Positions 7,594 to 14,226 of a DNA stretch of 16,287 bases are shown piece by piece. The notes beneath the pieces are model-generated. The model did no database searches, had not been told where the DNA came from, and worked only from the letters and a program-made list of their open reading frames with translations. How positions within the stretch are numbered: the first letter of the stretch is position 1; every line of letters begins with the position of its first letter. Origin of the DNA: JBASRP01 sp044866075 (GTDB taxonomy: Bacteria > Actinomycetota > AC-67); contig JBIOTQ010000045.1 in the NCBI GenBank assembly GCA_044866075.1, positions 1 to 16,287 on the forward strand. Direction: 5' to 3'. A program made the translations under genes and the position numbers.

Positions 7594-8486
7594 AGCAACC
7601 CTTTCAGCGCCGCCGCGAGCTTGTCGGGATCGTGACGCGCTGCGCTCGCGACGAGGTCGACTCGCACGATCGGCGCCCGTAGCTGCGCGAGGGCGTCGTC
7701 GTCGATCGTCACCGGCCGCATCACGCCGGGCAGCGGTCCGTCGTGCACGAGCACCGCATCGAGGCGAAGTCCGGGAACGTGGGCGAGGAGGGCGCGAACG
7801 TGAGCCGCCGCATCCATCCCCGCCGTCTCTCCCATCTGCTGCGCGACGTTCAGCACCAGCGCGACGCGCTCCGCGCGCTGAACGGCGGCGGCGATGCCCG
7901 GGACGATCAACGCGGCGAGCACGCTCGTGAACAGGCTCCCCGGACCGAGAACGGTGAGGGTCGCCCCATCGATCGCCTCGACGGCGCCGGGCGTCGCCTC
8001 GGCGTCGGCGGGGTCGAGGTACAGCCGGCGCACCGGGCCCGGCCCCTGGGCGATCGCGACCTGGCCCCTGATCTCGGTCCCTTCGACGTCGGCCCGGAGC
8101 CGGACGGGGACGGGCGTCGCCGGCAAGACGCGCCCGTGCACGCCCCCGATCGTCGCCACCTCCTCGACCGCCGCGACGAAGTCGTCGCGCAGGTCGGCGA
8201 GCGCGGCGATCAGAAGGTTCCCCAACGGATGCCCCGCGAGGTCTCCCTGGCTGAACCGGTACTGGATCAGCGCCGCGCGCGCTTGATCGGCCGCGAGCGC
8301 CGCGATCGCCATCCGGAGGTCGCCCGGCGCGGGGATGCCGAGCCACTCGCGCAGGACACCCGAAGAGCCGCCGTCGTCGGCCACGGTCACGACGGCGGTG
8401 ACGTCGCCGGTGAGCTGGCGGACCGCAGCGAGGGCGGCCGACAGGCCGTGGCCGCCGCCGATGCAAACGATGCGGGGATCCGGCAC
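7590..8486 (-). CDS. yvcK: YvcK/CofD-like gluconeogenesis factor
   Basis: Members of this family bind UDP-sugars and, in Bacillus and mycobacteria, are needed for growth on gluconeogenic carbon and for cell-wall homeostasis; they resemble the CofD phosphotransferase fold. The 298-residue sequence shows the nucleotide-binding start 'IVCIGGGHGLSA' (6-17; the GGGHGL form of GGGTGL is common in actinobacteria), VTVADDGGSSG (33-43), PGDLRM (54-59), GHPLGNLLIAAL (85-96), GPGSLFTSVLAAL (181-193) and 'LNVAQQMGETAGM' (212-224). The start is GTG at 8484-8486, with AGGAG 4 nt upstream and 19 nt after the rapZ stop. Its own stop overlaps whiA. The rapZ-yvcK-whiA order is conserved in Gram-positive bacteria. 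Confidence 0.96.
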   Translation of the reverse strand: MPDPRIVCIGGGHGLSAALAAVRQLTGDVTAVVTVADDGGSSGVLREWLGIPAPGDLRMAIAALAADQARAALIQYRFSQGDLAGHPLGNLLIAALADLRDDFVAAVEEVATIGGVHGRVLPATPVPVRLRADVEGTEIRGQVAIAQGPGPVRRLYLDPADAEATPGAVEAIDGATLTVLGPGSLFTSVLAALIVPGIAAAVQRAERVALVLNVAQQMGETAGMDAAAHVRALLAHVPGLRLDAVLVHDGPLPGVMRPVTIDDDALAQLRAPIVRVDLVASAARHDPDKLAAALKGLL

Positions 8487-8505
8487 AACTCTCCTGCGTC
8501 GCCGG

Positions 8506-9399
8506 TTAGCCGCGGTCGATGTCGCGGTGCTCCATCGCGACCGGGAGGCCGCGGCGGCGGAGCATGTCGGCGATCTCCTCGGCGACCACGACGGAGCGGT
8601 GACGGCCGCCGGTGCAGCCGATGGCGACCGTGAGGTAGCGCTTCCCCTCGGTCAGATATCCGGGGATCAGGACCTCGAGCATCTCGTCGAACTGCTCCAG
8701 GAAGTCGCGCGTCGCCTGCCGCGTCATGACGTAGTCGCGGATCCGCTCGTCGGTTCCCGGCAGGGGACGCAATTCCTCTACCCAGTGCGGGTTGGGAAGG
8801 AACCGCACGTCCAGGACGAGGTCGGCGTCCATCGGGATCCCGTACTTGTAGCCGAACGATTCGACGGTCGCTTGCAGCCGCGTCTCGCGCGGCTGGCGCG
8901 AGAACGTCCCGACGATCCTGTCGCGCAGGTCGTGGACGGTCAGGTCGCTCGTGTCGATCACGAGATCCGCTTGCGCGCGCATCGACTCGAGCAACGCGCG
9001 CTCCCGCTGGATCCCGTCGATCACGCGATCGGCGAGCGGGTGCCGCCGGCGCGTCGCCTCGAAGCGGCGCACCAGCACGTCGTCGCCGGCGGTCAGGAAG
9101 AGGATCCGGTAGTCGACGCCGTTCTGCGCGAGGTCCTTCAACGCTTCCGTCAGCTCCGAGAAGAACTGGCGCCCGCGCACGTCGACGACGAGCGCGATGT
9201 GCTGCACCGAGGAACCCGGCCGCTGCGCGAGCTCGGCCATCTTCCCGATCAGCGCCGGCGGCAAGTTGTCGATGACGAAGTAGCCGAGGTCCTCGAGAGC
9301 TTTCGCCGCCTCGGAGCGGCCCGCGCCAGACAGTCCGGTGATGATCGTGAAATCGGGTAGCTCCACGAGTTCCTCGGTCCGTGCCTGCGCCCGCGCCAT
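8506..9399 (-). CDS. rapZ: RapZ family nucleotide-binding protein (YvcJ-like)
   Basis: A P-loop protein hydrolysing ATP/GTP in vitro. In E. coli RapZ is an adaptor that delivers the small RNA GlmZ to RNase E and so controls glucosamine-6-phosphate synthase; in Gram-positives (YvcJ) the target is unknown. Over 297 residues I see: Walker A GLSGAGRS (22-29; Arg replaces the usual Lys, as often in this family), DNLPP (44-48), 'LVIDTSDLTVHDLRDRI' (146-162), then the conserved C-terminal half with DVRFLPNPHW (197-206), RDYVM (221-225) and GCTGGRHRSV (261-270). The ATG directly abuts the uvrC stop (TAG then ATG), so it depends on translation of uvrC or on a weak purine-rich GGCGAG just upstream. Confidence 0.96.
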   Translation of the reverse strand: MARAQARTEELVELPDFTIITGLSGAGRSEAAKALEDLGYFVIDNLPPALIGKMAELAQRPGSSVQHIALVVDVRGRQFFSELTEALKDLAQNGVDYRILFLTAGDDVLVRRFEATRRRHPLADRVIDGIQRERALLESMRAQADLVIDTSDLTVHDLRDRIVGTFSRQPRETRLQATVESFGYKYGIPMDADLVLDVRFLPNPHWVEELRPLPGTDERIRDYVMTRQATRDFLEQFDEMLEVLIPGYLTEGKRYLTVAIGCTGGRHRSVVVAEEIADMLRRRGLPVAMEHRDIDRG

Positions 9400-11280
9400 C
9401 TACTCGCCCGAACCGTTCTTGCCGGGTTCCAATCCTCGCAGCACCTGCTGCACCCTCCTCGCGACCGAGGCCGGGACGACCTCGGCCAGCTCTTGCTCGC
9501 TCGCTTGAAGGATACGGCGGACGGAGCCGAAGGTCTTCAACAGTCGTTTCTTGCGCTCGTCACCGATGCCGGGGACCCGGTCGAGGGCGCTCGCGCGGAC
9601 CCGGCGGTCGCGGAGGGTCCGGTGATACGTGATTGCGAACCGGTGCGCCTCGTCGCGGATGTGCTGCAGCAGGTACAGCGCCTCCGACCCGCGCGGGATC
9701 TGCACCGGCTCCGACCGGCCGGGCATGTAGATCTCCTCGAAGCGCTTGGCCAGGCCGATCGCGCTGACCTCCTGGACCCCGATCTCGGCCAGCACCGTCG
9801 TGGCGGCGTTCAGTTGCCCCTTTCCGCCGTCGATCACGAGGAGGTTCGGCGGGTACGCGAACTTGCGGCCTTTCGCCGGCGGCGCGTCGCGGTCGGCGAG
9901 GTACCGGAGGAACCGCCGCCGCACGACCTCGGCCATCGACGCGAAGTCGTCCTGGCCCTCGACGCCGCGGATCTTGAATCGACGGTAGTCCGACCGCTTG
10001 GGCAGGCCGTCCTCGAACACGACCATCGAACCGACGATCTCTGTGGGGCCGGTGTTGGAGATGTCGAAGCACTCGATCCGCAACGGTGCGTCGGGAAGGC
10101 CGAGCGCCTCCTGCAACGCGTTGAGCTGTTTCGCGCGTGCCGCGAAGTCCGACCGGCGCTTCAACTTGTGCTGCGCGAACGATTCCTTCGCGTTCTGGTC
10201 GACCGTCTCGAGGAGCGCGCGCTTCTCGCCGCGCTGCGGGATGCGGAACTCGACGCGGCCCCCGCGCCTCGCGGACAGCCAGGCTTTCAAGAGCCCGTCG
10301 TCGGCCGGGGTCGCCTGCACCAGGATCTCGCGCGGGATGTCCTCCTCGGTCATGTACAGGTCGCGCAGGAACGTGGCGAGCAGACGCGCGGTGTCCATCT
10401 CCTCGACCTTGTCGACGACGAAGCCTTTCCGGCCGACCATGCGTCCGCCGCGCACGAAGAACACCTGCAACGCCGCCTCGAGCTCGTCCTCGGCGACGGC
10501 GACGGCATCAAAGTTCTCGTCGCGATCCGAGACGACGACCTGCTTCTCGATGGCCTTCCGGACGCTCGTCAGCTGGTCGCGCAGCCGCGCGGCGCGTTCG
10601 TATTCAAGATCGGCTGATGCCAAGTTCATGTCGTTCTCGAGCCGCTTCAGGACCGGCTCGAAGCGGCCTTCGAGGAACCCGACGAGGTCGTCGGCGATCC
10701 CTCGATGCTCCTCGGCGTTCACGTGCCCGACGCACGGCGCGGCGCACTTGCCGATGTCGTAGAAGAGGCACGGCCGGTTGATCCGGCGGCAGCGGTCGAA
10801 GACGCCTTGCGAGCAGGTCCGCACCGGGAAGGTCCGCAGCAACAGGTCGAGCGTCTCGCGGATCGCGTAGGCGTGAGCGAACGGCCCGAAGTAGCGGACC
10901 CCTTTGCGCTGCTGGCCGCGGAGCACCATCGCCCGCGGGTACTCCTCGTCTAGCGTGACGGCGAGGTACGGGTACGACTTGTCGTCGCGGTAGCGGACGT
11001 TGAACCGCGGGCGGTGCCGCTTGATCAGGTTGTACTCGAGGTGGAGAGACTCGACCTCGTTCTTGGCGACGATCCACTCGACGTCGGTGGCCGACTCGAC
11101 CATCGCCTCGGTCCGGGGATGAAGGGCGGCCGCATCCTGGAAGTAGCTCGACAGGCGGCTGCGCAGCGACAGCGCTTTCCCGACGTAGATCACCCGCCCG
11201 TGCGCGTCTTTGAAGAGGTAGACGCCGGGCTGATCGGGGATCTCGGACGGCGACGGCCGCCGGAGGGTCCGGGTGGTCAC
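9400..11280 (-). CDS. uvrC: Excinuclease ABC subunit C
   Basis: UvrC makes both incisions around a lesion after UvrA/UvrB loading in nucleotide excision repair. The 626-residue protein contains, in order: a GIY-YIG nuclease domain for the 3' cut (about 14-95; GVY 19-21, VIYVGK 30-35), a cysteine-rich region (Cys156, 164, 171, 179, 183; the family cysteines were reported to hold an Fe-S cluster in E. coli UvrC), a UVR motif that contacts UvrB (about 205-245), the RNase-H-like domain for the 5' cut with ECFDISN (Asp406), VIDGGKGQL (Asp484) and HIRDEAHRF (540-548), and a helix-hairpin-helix DNA-binding tail (566-601, 'VPGIGDERKKRLLKTFGS'). The GTG start at 11280 lies 6 nt after a TACAAT box, suggesting a leaderless mRNA. 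It heads the rapZ-yvcK-whiA series. Confidence 0.98.
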   Translation of the reverse strand: MTTRTLRRPSPSEIPDQPGVYLFKDAHGRVIYVGKALSLRSRLSSYFQDAAALHPRTEAMVESATDVEWIVAKNEVESLHLEYNLIKRHRPRFNVRYRDDKSYPYLAVTLDEEYPRAMVLRGQQRKGVRYFGPFAHAYAIRETLDLLLRTFPVRTCSQGVFDRCRRINRPCLFYDIGKCAAPCVGHVNAEEHRGIADDLVGFLEGRFEPVLKRLENDMNLASADLEYERAARLRDQLTSVRKAIEKQVVVSDRDENFDAVAVAEDELEAALQVFFVRGGRMVGRKGFVVDKVEEMDTARLLATFLRDLYMTEEDIPREILVQATPADDGLLKAWLSARRGGRVEFRIPQRGEKRALLETVDQNAKESFAQHKLKRRSDFAARAKQLNALQEALGLPDAPLRIECFDISNTGPTEIVGSMVVFEDGLPKRSDYRRFKIRGVEGQDDFASMAEVVRRRFLRYLADRDAPPAKGRKFAYPPNLLVIDGGKGQLNAATTVLAEIGVQEVSAIGLAKRFEEIYMPGRSEPVQIPRGSEALYLLQHIRDEAHRFAITYHRTLRDRRVRASALDRVPGIGDERKKRLLKTFGSVRRILQASEQELAEVVPASVARRVQQVLRGLEPGKNGSGE

Positions 11281-11286
11281 GCCTCT

Positions 11287-11306
11287 ATTGTAATTCCGGT
11301 TCGGAA
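11287..11306 (-). promoter_or_regulatory. uvrC promoter: -10 box and adjoining inverted repeat
   Basis: TACAAT (minus strand, 11287-11292) is one mismatch from TATAAT and ends 6 nt before the uvrC GTG, so initiation should fall on or next to the start codon. One base upstream is the inverted repeat TTCCG-3-CGGAA (11294-11306), which would lie between the -10 and -35 regions and could be an operator. It lacks the GAAC-N4-GTTC form of a Gram-positive LexA box. No clear -35 is visible. Confidence 0.45.
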
Positions 11307-11334
11307 CGAGAAATCAGCCGCGAATCGCCCGCGT

Positions 11335-11352
11335 CCGGCCGCTTCGGGCCGG
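11335..11352. other. GC-only hairpin between uvrC and the divergent DUF559 gene
   Basis: CCGGCC (11335-11340) and GGCCGG (11347-11352) form a perfect 6-bp stem with loop GCTTCG. Read on the plus strand it would sit 22 nt before the ATG of the DUF559 gene. No U tract follows on either strand, so it is not a classical terminator; it may be a leader hairpin or chance. Confidence 0.35.
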
Positions 11353-11374
11353 CGTCCGTGTTCTTCTGCCTGCG

Positions 11375-12328
11375 ATGAGACACCATGGAGCTGTCTTTCT
11401 GCAGGGAGAACGGGTCGATCACCGCATAGCCCGTATCGCGACGGCGCAACATGGCGTTTTCTCGCGGTCGCAGGCGGCTAGCGTAGGAGCGTCGCGCGGA
11501 TTCATCCAGAGCCGCGTGCGGAGCTCACGATGGGAGCGGTTGCACGCGGGCGTCTACCGGCTCGCCGGAGCGCCGGCTTCTTGGCGGCAGAGACTGATGG
11601 CGGCGTGCCTCGCTGTCGGCAACATCGCGTTGGTGTCGCATCGGGCCGCTGCAGCGCTGTGGGCGCTACCCGGCGGAGACAGCCGCCTCGTTGAGATCGG
11701 CTTTCCACCTCCGCGCCAGGTGCGGCGCCCCACGATTATCCCGCACGAACTGGGTGGACTGACAAGAGCGGATATCACGCGGGTCGACGCGATCCCGGTA
11801 ACGACGCCCACGAGAACCCTCGTCGATCTGGCGTCCAGCGTTTCCGTGAACGTTCTCGAGGAAGCGCTCGACGACGCGCTCCGCCGTCGGCTCACGAGCG
11901 TCCGCCGAGTACGAGCTCGACTCACCCAGTTGGGGACACGCGGGAGACCTGGCGCCGGCCACCTTGCGGAGCTCGTCGACGCCCGCGTCGACTCGCCGGT
12001 CACGGAAAGTCCACTCGAGACGCGGTTCATACGGTTGATACGTCGAACGGGCATCCGGGTGCCCGTATCGCAGTACGAGATCCGCTCATGCGGCCGGCTG
12101 CTCGCGCGCGTCGACTTCGCGTACCCGGAGGCGCGCGTGGCGATCGAGATCGACGGGTATCGCTGGCACTCCGGGCGCCTGCGTTGGGAGAAGGACCTCG
12201 CGCGACGCAACGCGCTCACGGCCGTCGGCTGGCGGGTCCTGCACGTAACGTCGACCGACCTCGATGAGCGCCCCGACGACATCATCGACATGGTCGCCGG
12301 GGCGCTCCGAATGAACGTGTTTAGATGA
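11375..12328 (+). CDS. AbiEi-like winged-helix domain + DUF559 (Vsr-like nuclease fold) protein
   Basis: This 317-residue protein, on the opposite strand to its neighbours, belongs to a family abundant in actinobacteria. Residues about 15-65 ('ARIATAQHGVFSRSQA', 'WERLHAGVYRLAG') match the winged-helix part of AbiEi antitoxins (type IV toxin-antitoxin). Residues about 208-312 match DUF559, a PD-(D/E)XK fold related to Vsr: ESPLETRF (211-218), RVDFAYP with Asp247, VAIEIDGYRWH with Glu258 and Asp260, then 'NALTAVGWRVLHVTS'. The key acidic residues are kept, so nuclease activity is possible but unproven in this family. No AbiEii toxin gene is nearby. I chose ATG 11375 as the only conventional start ahead of the first domain; no ribosome binding site is visible. 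Its last 8 bases overlap the end of the convergent membrane protein gene. Confidence 0.82.
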   Translation: MRHHGAVFLQGERVDHRIARIATAQHGVFSRSQAASVGASRGFIQSRVRSSRWERLHAGVYRLAGAPASWRQRLMAACLAVGNIALVSHRAAAALWALPGGDSRLVEIGFPPPRQVRRPTIIPHELGGLTRADITRVDAIPVTTPTRTLVDLASSVSVNVLEEALDDALRRRLTSVRRVRARLTQLGTRGRPGAGHLAELVDARVDSPVTESPLETRFIRLIRRTGIRVPVSQYEIRSCGRLLARVDFAYPEARVAIEIDGYRWHSGRLRWEKDLARRNALTAVGWRVLHVTSTDLDERPDDIIDMVAGALRMNVFR

Positions 12329-13379
12329 TGTACACGGGCGCGGTGACGGGTTCGGCGCCGGTGGCGAAGTACCACTGGATCCGCCAGAGGCCGAGGGGGA
12401 GGTAGTTCAGGGAATCGGCCCCCGTCTGGATGCGCATCTCGAAGGCGACCGACTTCCCCGACCCGATCGGACCGCCGGCCCCGGCACAGTTGAGGTGCTG
12501 GGCCCCACCATTCGCGTGCGTCGGAGGCGGGTTCCCGGCTGTATCGGAGACGAGCTCGTGGACGAAGTCCGGGCACGGGTCGAGCGAAACGGGGCGATCG
12601 GTCACGTTGGTGAACACGACCTGGTACCGGAGGACCTCCGCGTGCCGAACGGTCTCCGGCGCTCTCAGCGTGATGGCGAACTCGTCCGGAAGGGCGATCG
12701 TTCCGGAGAGGCTCGGAGTCAAGGAGGCCGGTCCGTTGAGCTGCGAGACACCGATCGTGAAGTCCTTGGAGCGGTCGCTGCAGCGTGGGAGGGTGGCGGC
12801 AGCGGTCGTCGCCACTTTCTCCCCAGACGGGAACGAGATCTCGTACCGCACCGACCGCGAGGCCGGGCCGCAGTAATTAGACCAGTCGTAGTACATCGTC
12901 GTATTCGCGCTGCCCCAGATCTCCGTGAACAACTCGTTCCCGCTCACTCGGACCTGCATGTCTCGCCCGCCGGCATCGATGAGACGCAGGCCGGCGGCGC
13001 TCGAACCGAGATCGAGCTTGCAGGTCGTCTTCCACGAGGTGGAAGCGAACAGCATGTAGGGACCCGATGTGTTGTCGCGCCCTGCGGTGAACGTGAAGTC
13101 GCCTGCGCCGCACGGGCGTGTCGGCGCCGGGTGGCCTTTGAACGCCTCGAGCTCGACCCAGCGCACCACCTTCGTCGCGGGCTCGATGTTCGAGGTGCCC
13201 AGCGACTTAACGCCGATCAGTGAGCCGACGACCACGACGGCCAAGCCTGCGGCGAGTCCTGCGGCGTTCAATGCCCGGCGGCCGCGGGCCCGGCGGAGAA
13301 CCGGCGCGGGCGGCTCGTCGAGTGCGGGCGCGTGTCGAACCTTCGACCGCAACATGTCACGGACCTCCTGTTCGATCAT
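12321..13379 (-). CDS. Single-pass membrane protein paired with the ECF sigma factor (possible anti-sigma or sensor)
   Basis: This 352-residue protein starts at ATG 13379, with AGAGG 8 nt upstream and 5 nt after the sigma gene stop, so the two form an operon. A short charged cytoplasmic segment (1-36, starting MIEQEVRDMLRSKV) is followed by one membrane helix (about 37-58) and a large outer part. The outer part seems to hold two beta-rich domains. Residues about 88-210 resemble DUF4232-type domains, with Cys90/Cys120 and Cys170/Cys200 as plausible disulfide pairs. Residues about 225-352 have 'LRYQVVFTNVTDRPVSLDPCP' in the Ig-like style, with Cys269/Cys298. There is no HxxxCxxC zinc anti-sigma motif, so an anti-sigma role is only inferred from gene order and topology. 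The gene ends in an 8-nt overlap with the DUF559 gene. Confidence 0.75.
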   Translation of the reverse strand: MIEQEVRDMLRSKVRHAPALDEPPAPVLRRARGRRALNAAGLAAGLAVVVVGSLIGVKSLGTSNIEPATKVVRWVELEAFKGHPAPTRPCGAGDFTFTAGRDNTSGPYMLFASTSWKTTCKLDLGSSAAGLRLIDAGGRDMQVRVSGNELFTEIWGSANTTMYYDWSNYCGPASRSVRYEISFPSGEKVATTAAATLPRCSDRSKDFTIGVSQLNGPASLTPSLSGTIALPDEFAITLRAPETVRHAEVLRYQVVFTNVTDRPVSLDPCPDFVHELVSDTAGNPPPTHANGGAQHLNCAGAGGPIGSGKSVAFEMRIQTGADSLNYLPLGLWRIQWYFATGAEPVTAPVYII

Positions 13380-13384
13380 GGGGT

Positions 13385-13900
13385 TCACCTCTCGACCTTC
13401 GTTCGCAACGCGTCCAGGCCACGCGACACCATCGACTTGACGGTGCCGACGGGCACGCCGAGCACGTACGCGGTCTGCTGCTCCGACAGGTCCTCGTAGA
13501 AACGGAGGACGATCGCCGCGCGCTGGCGCGGCGGCAGAGTGCCGAGCGCTTTCCAGAGCTGCTCGCGTTCGACCGGATCGCGTTCGCCGGGCGGCTCGTC
13601 TCGCAGCGCCCTCCCCTCGACCTCGAGGTGCTCGCGCTCGAGGCGCCGCCGGCGGAAGAAAGAGTTCGCCAGGTTGACGACGGTTCGCTTCAGGTAGGCG
13701 CCGAACGCGTCCGGGTCCCGGATGTCGCCGAACCGGCCGATCACCTTGACGAACGCGTCGTGGACGAGGTCCTCGGCGCGGGCCGCGTCTCCGGTCATGA
13801 GGAAGGCCAGCCGGGATGCCGCGGGGGCGTGGGTCCGGTAGAGCTCGGCCATCCGCCCGGTGGCCTTCGTCTCGGTTCGTTCCGTCACGGCGCTCATCAT
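13385..13900 (-). CDS. ECF sigma factor, SigE-like family (sigma-70 regions 2 and 4)
   Basis: The 171-residue protein redirects RNA polymerase to its own promoter set. Region 2 (about 17-84) includes LYRTHAPAASRLAFLMTGD and 'AEDLVHDAFVKVIGRF' (42-57), the core-binding helix. Region 4 (about 114-166) has TLPPRQRAAIVLRFYEDLSE and the helix-turn-helix 'TAYVLGVPVGTVKSMVSRG', typical of the SigE-family proteins of actinobacteria. I prefer ATG 13900 (13897 is equally possible) over the GTG at 13918, because an ECF-type promoter (GGAAC at 13933-13937, CGTC at 13912-13915) would place the RNA start downstream of that GTG. No Shine-Dalgarno is seen, which suits a short-leader transcript. It is followed after 5 nt by the membrane protein gene. 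The signal and regulon are unknown. Confidence 0.92.
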   Translation of the reverse strand: MMSAVTERTETKATGRMAELYRTHAPAASRLAFLMTGDAARAEDLVHDAFVKVIGRFGDIRDPDAFGAYLKRTVVNLANSFFRRRRLEREHLEVEGRALRDEPPGERDPVEREQLWKALGTLPPRQRAAIVLRFYEDLSEQQTAYVLGVPVGTVKSMVSRGLDALRTKVER

Positions 13901-13911
13901 GACGGACCAAG

Positions 13912-13937
13912 GACGCACGACCGGAGCGCGAGGTTCC
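13912..13937 (-). promoter_or_regulatory. ECF-type promoter for the sigma-membrane protein operon
   Basis: On the minus strand, GGAAC (13933-13937) and CGTC (13912-13915) are 17 nt apart, matching the general -35/-10 form recognised by many ECF sigma factors. Initiation a few nt downstream would fall about 4-8 nt before ATG 13900. Autoregulation by the encoded sigma factor is an inference. An inverted repeat (CCGCC 13936-13940, GGCGG 13949-13953) touches the -35 element and could be an operator. Confidence 0.45.
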
Positions 13938-13985
13938 GCCTGGTTCAGGGCGGTTGTCGGAGGTTAAGGAGCCCCAGAAGGATAG

Positions 13986-14012
13986 GGCGAGCCCAGAAGG
14001 CCCGCCCTCGCC
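13986..14012 (-). terminator. Terminator-like hairpin ahead of the sigma gene
   Basis: On the minus strand, GGCGAG (14007-14012) can pair with CTCGCC (13986-13991), with GC-rich partial pairing inside. The following bases (CTATCCTTCT) are pyrimidine-rich but are not a T run, so this is at best a weak intrinsic terminator for RNA coming from uvrA or from the candidate RNA upstream. Confidence 0.3.
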
Positions 14013-14033
14013 ACGTCGTCTTCTATTTAGAGG

Positions 14034-14111
14034 CCGCGCAGTTGCCTGACCCTTCATCCCTCGGCCTCTTGCGAGGCCTTCATCCCTGGAGCCACAACAC
14101 TTTGCGCGCGG
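14034..14111 (-). ncRNA. Candidate structured RNA with GNRA-capped hairpin and repeated internal-loop motif
   Basis: On the minus strand a perfect 6-bp stem GGCCTC/GAGGCC (14063-14078) is closed by GCAA, a GNRA tetraloop. The stem is flanked on both sides by the same 11 bases (AGGGATGAAGG, 14051-14061 and 14077-14087). Further out GTTG/CAAC (14095-14098 with 14041-14044) and CCGCGC/GCGCGG (14106-14111 with 14034-14039) can pair, giving a nested rod with a purine-rich internal loop. The GNRA loop exists only on the minus strand, the same direction as uvrA and the sigma gene. I recognise no known riboswitch or RNA family, and a DNA-level repeat site is an alternative. Confidence 0.35.
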
Positions 14112-14130
14112 TGCTCACCCAGAGAATCGT

Positions 14131-14145
14131 CCGCCCCGGGGGCGG
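14131..14145 (-). terminator. GC-rich hairpin downstream of uvrA
   Basis: CCGCCC/GGGCGG arms with a 3-nt loop, about 80 nt past the uvrA stop. No T run follows, so intrinsic termination is uncertain; it may be a pause or RNA 3'-end stabiliser. Confidence 0.3.
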
Positions 14146-14226
14146 TGATAAGGGACCGGAGCCCTATTTCTCGAAACCACCCGGGGTGACTAGCCCGCCG
14201 GTCGGTTGGCGCGACGGCTGCGGCTC

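Larger units (their letters stand above)
13938..14226. other. Gene-free stretch between uvrA and the sigma gene, rich in foldbacks
   Basis: About 290 bases without a credible gene. Reading the minus strand from uvrA it holds: a GC hairpin at 14131-14145 (arms CCGCCC/GGGCGG), the candidate structured RNA at 14034-14111, a short A/T-rich element (TAAATA) near 14024-14029, a hairpin at 13986-14012 (arms GGCGAG/CTCGCC) and two copies of CCTTCTGGG (minus strand; 13973-13981 and 13992-14000). I see no tRNA. It should contain the uvrA terminator and sigma gene control sites. Confidence 0.5.

Noticed and set aside
7594..8466. Long upstream extension of the whiA frame through yvcK
   Set aside because: The extension is Arg-rich shadow sequence; whiA family similarity starts at the GTG at 7593 with a ribosome binding site before it.
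11294..11306. LexA/SOS box at the uvrC promoter
   Set aside because: The palindrome TTCCG-N3-CGGAA does not have the GAAC-N4-GTTC layout of Gram-positive LexA sites.
13380..14057. Upstream extension of the membrane protein frame across the sigma gene
   Set aside because: The extension overlaps a real sigma factor in another frame, and the ATG at 13379 has a good ribosome binding site.
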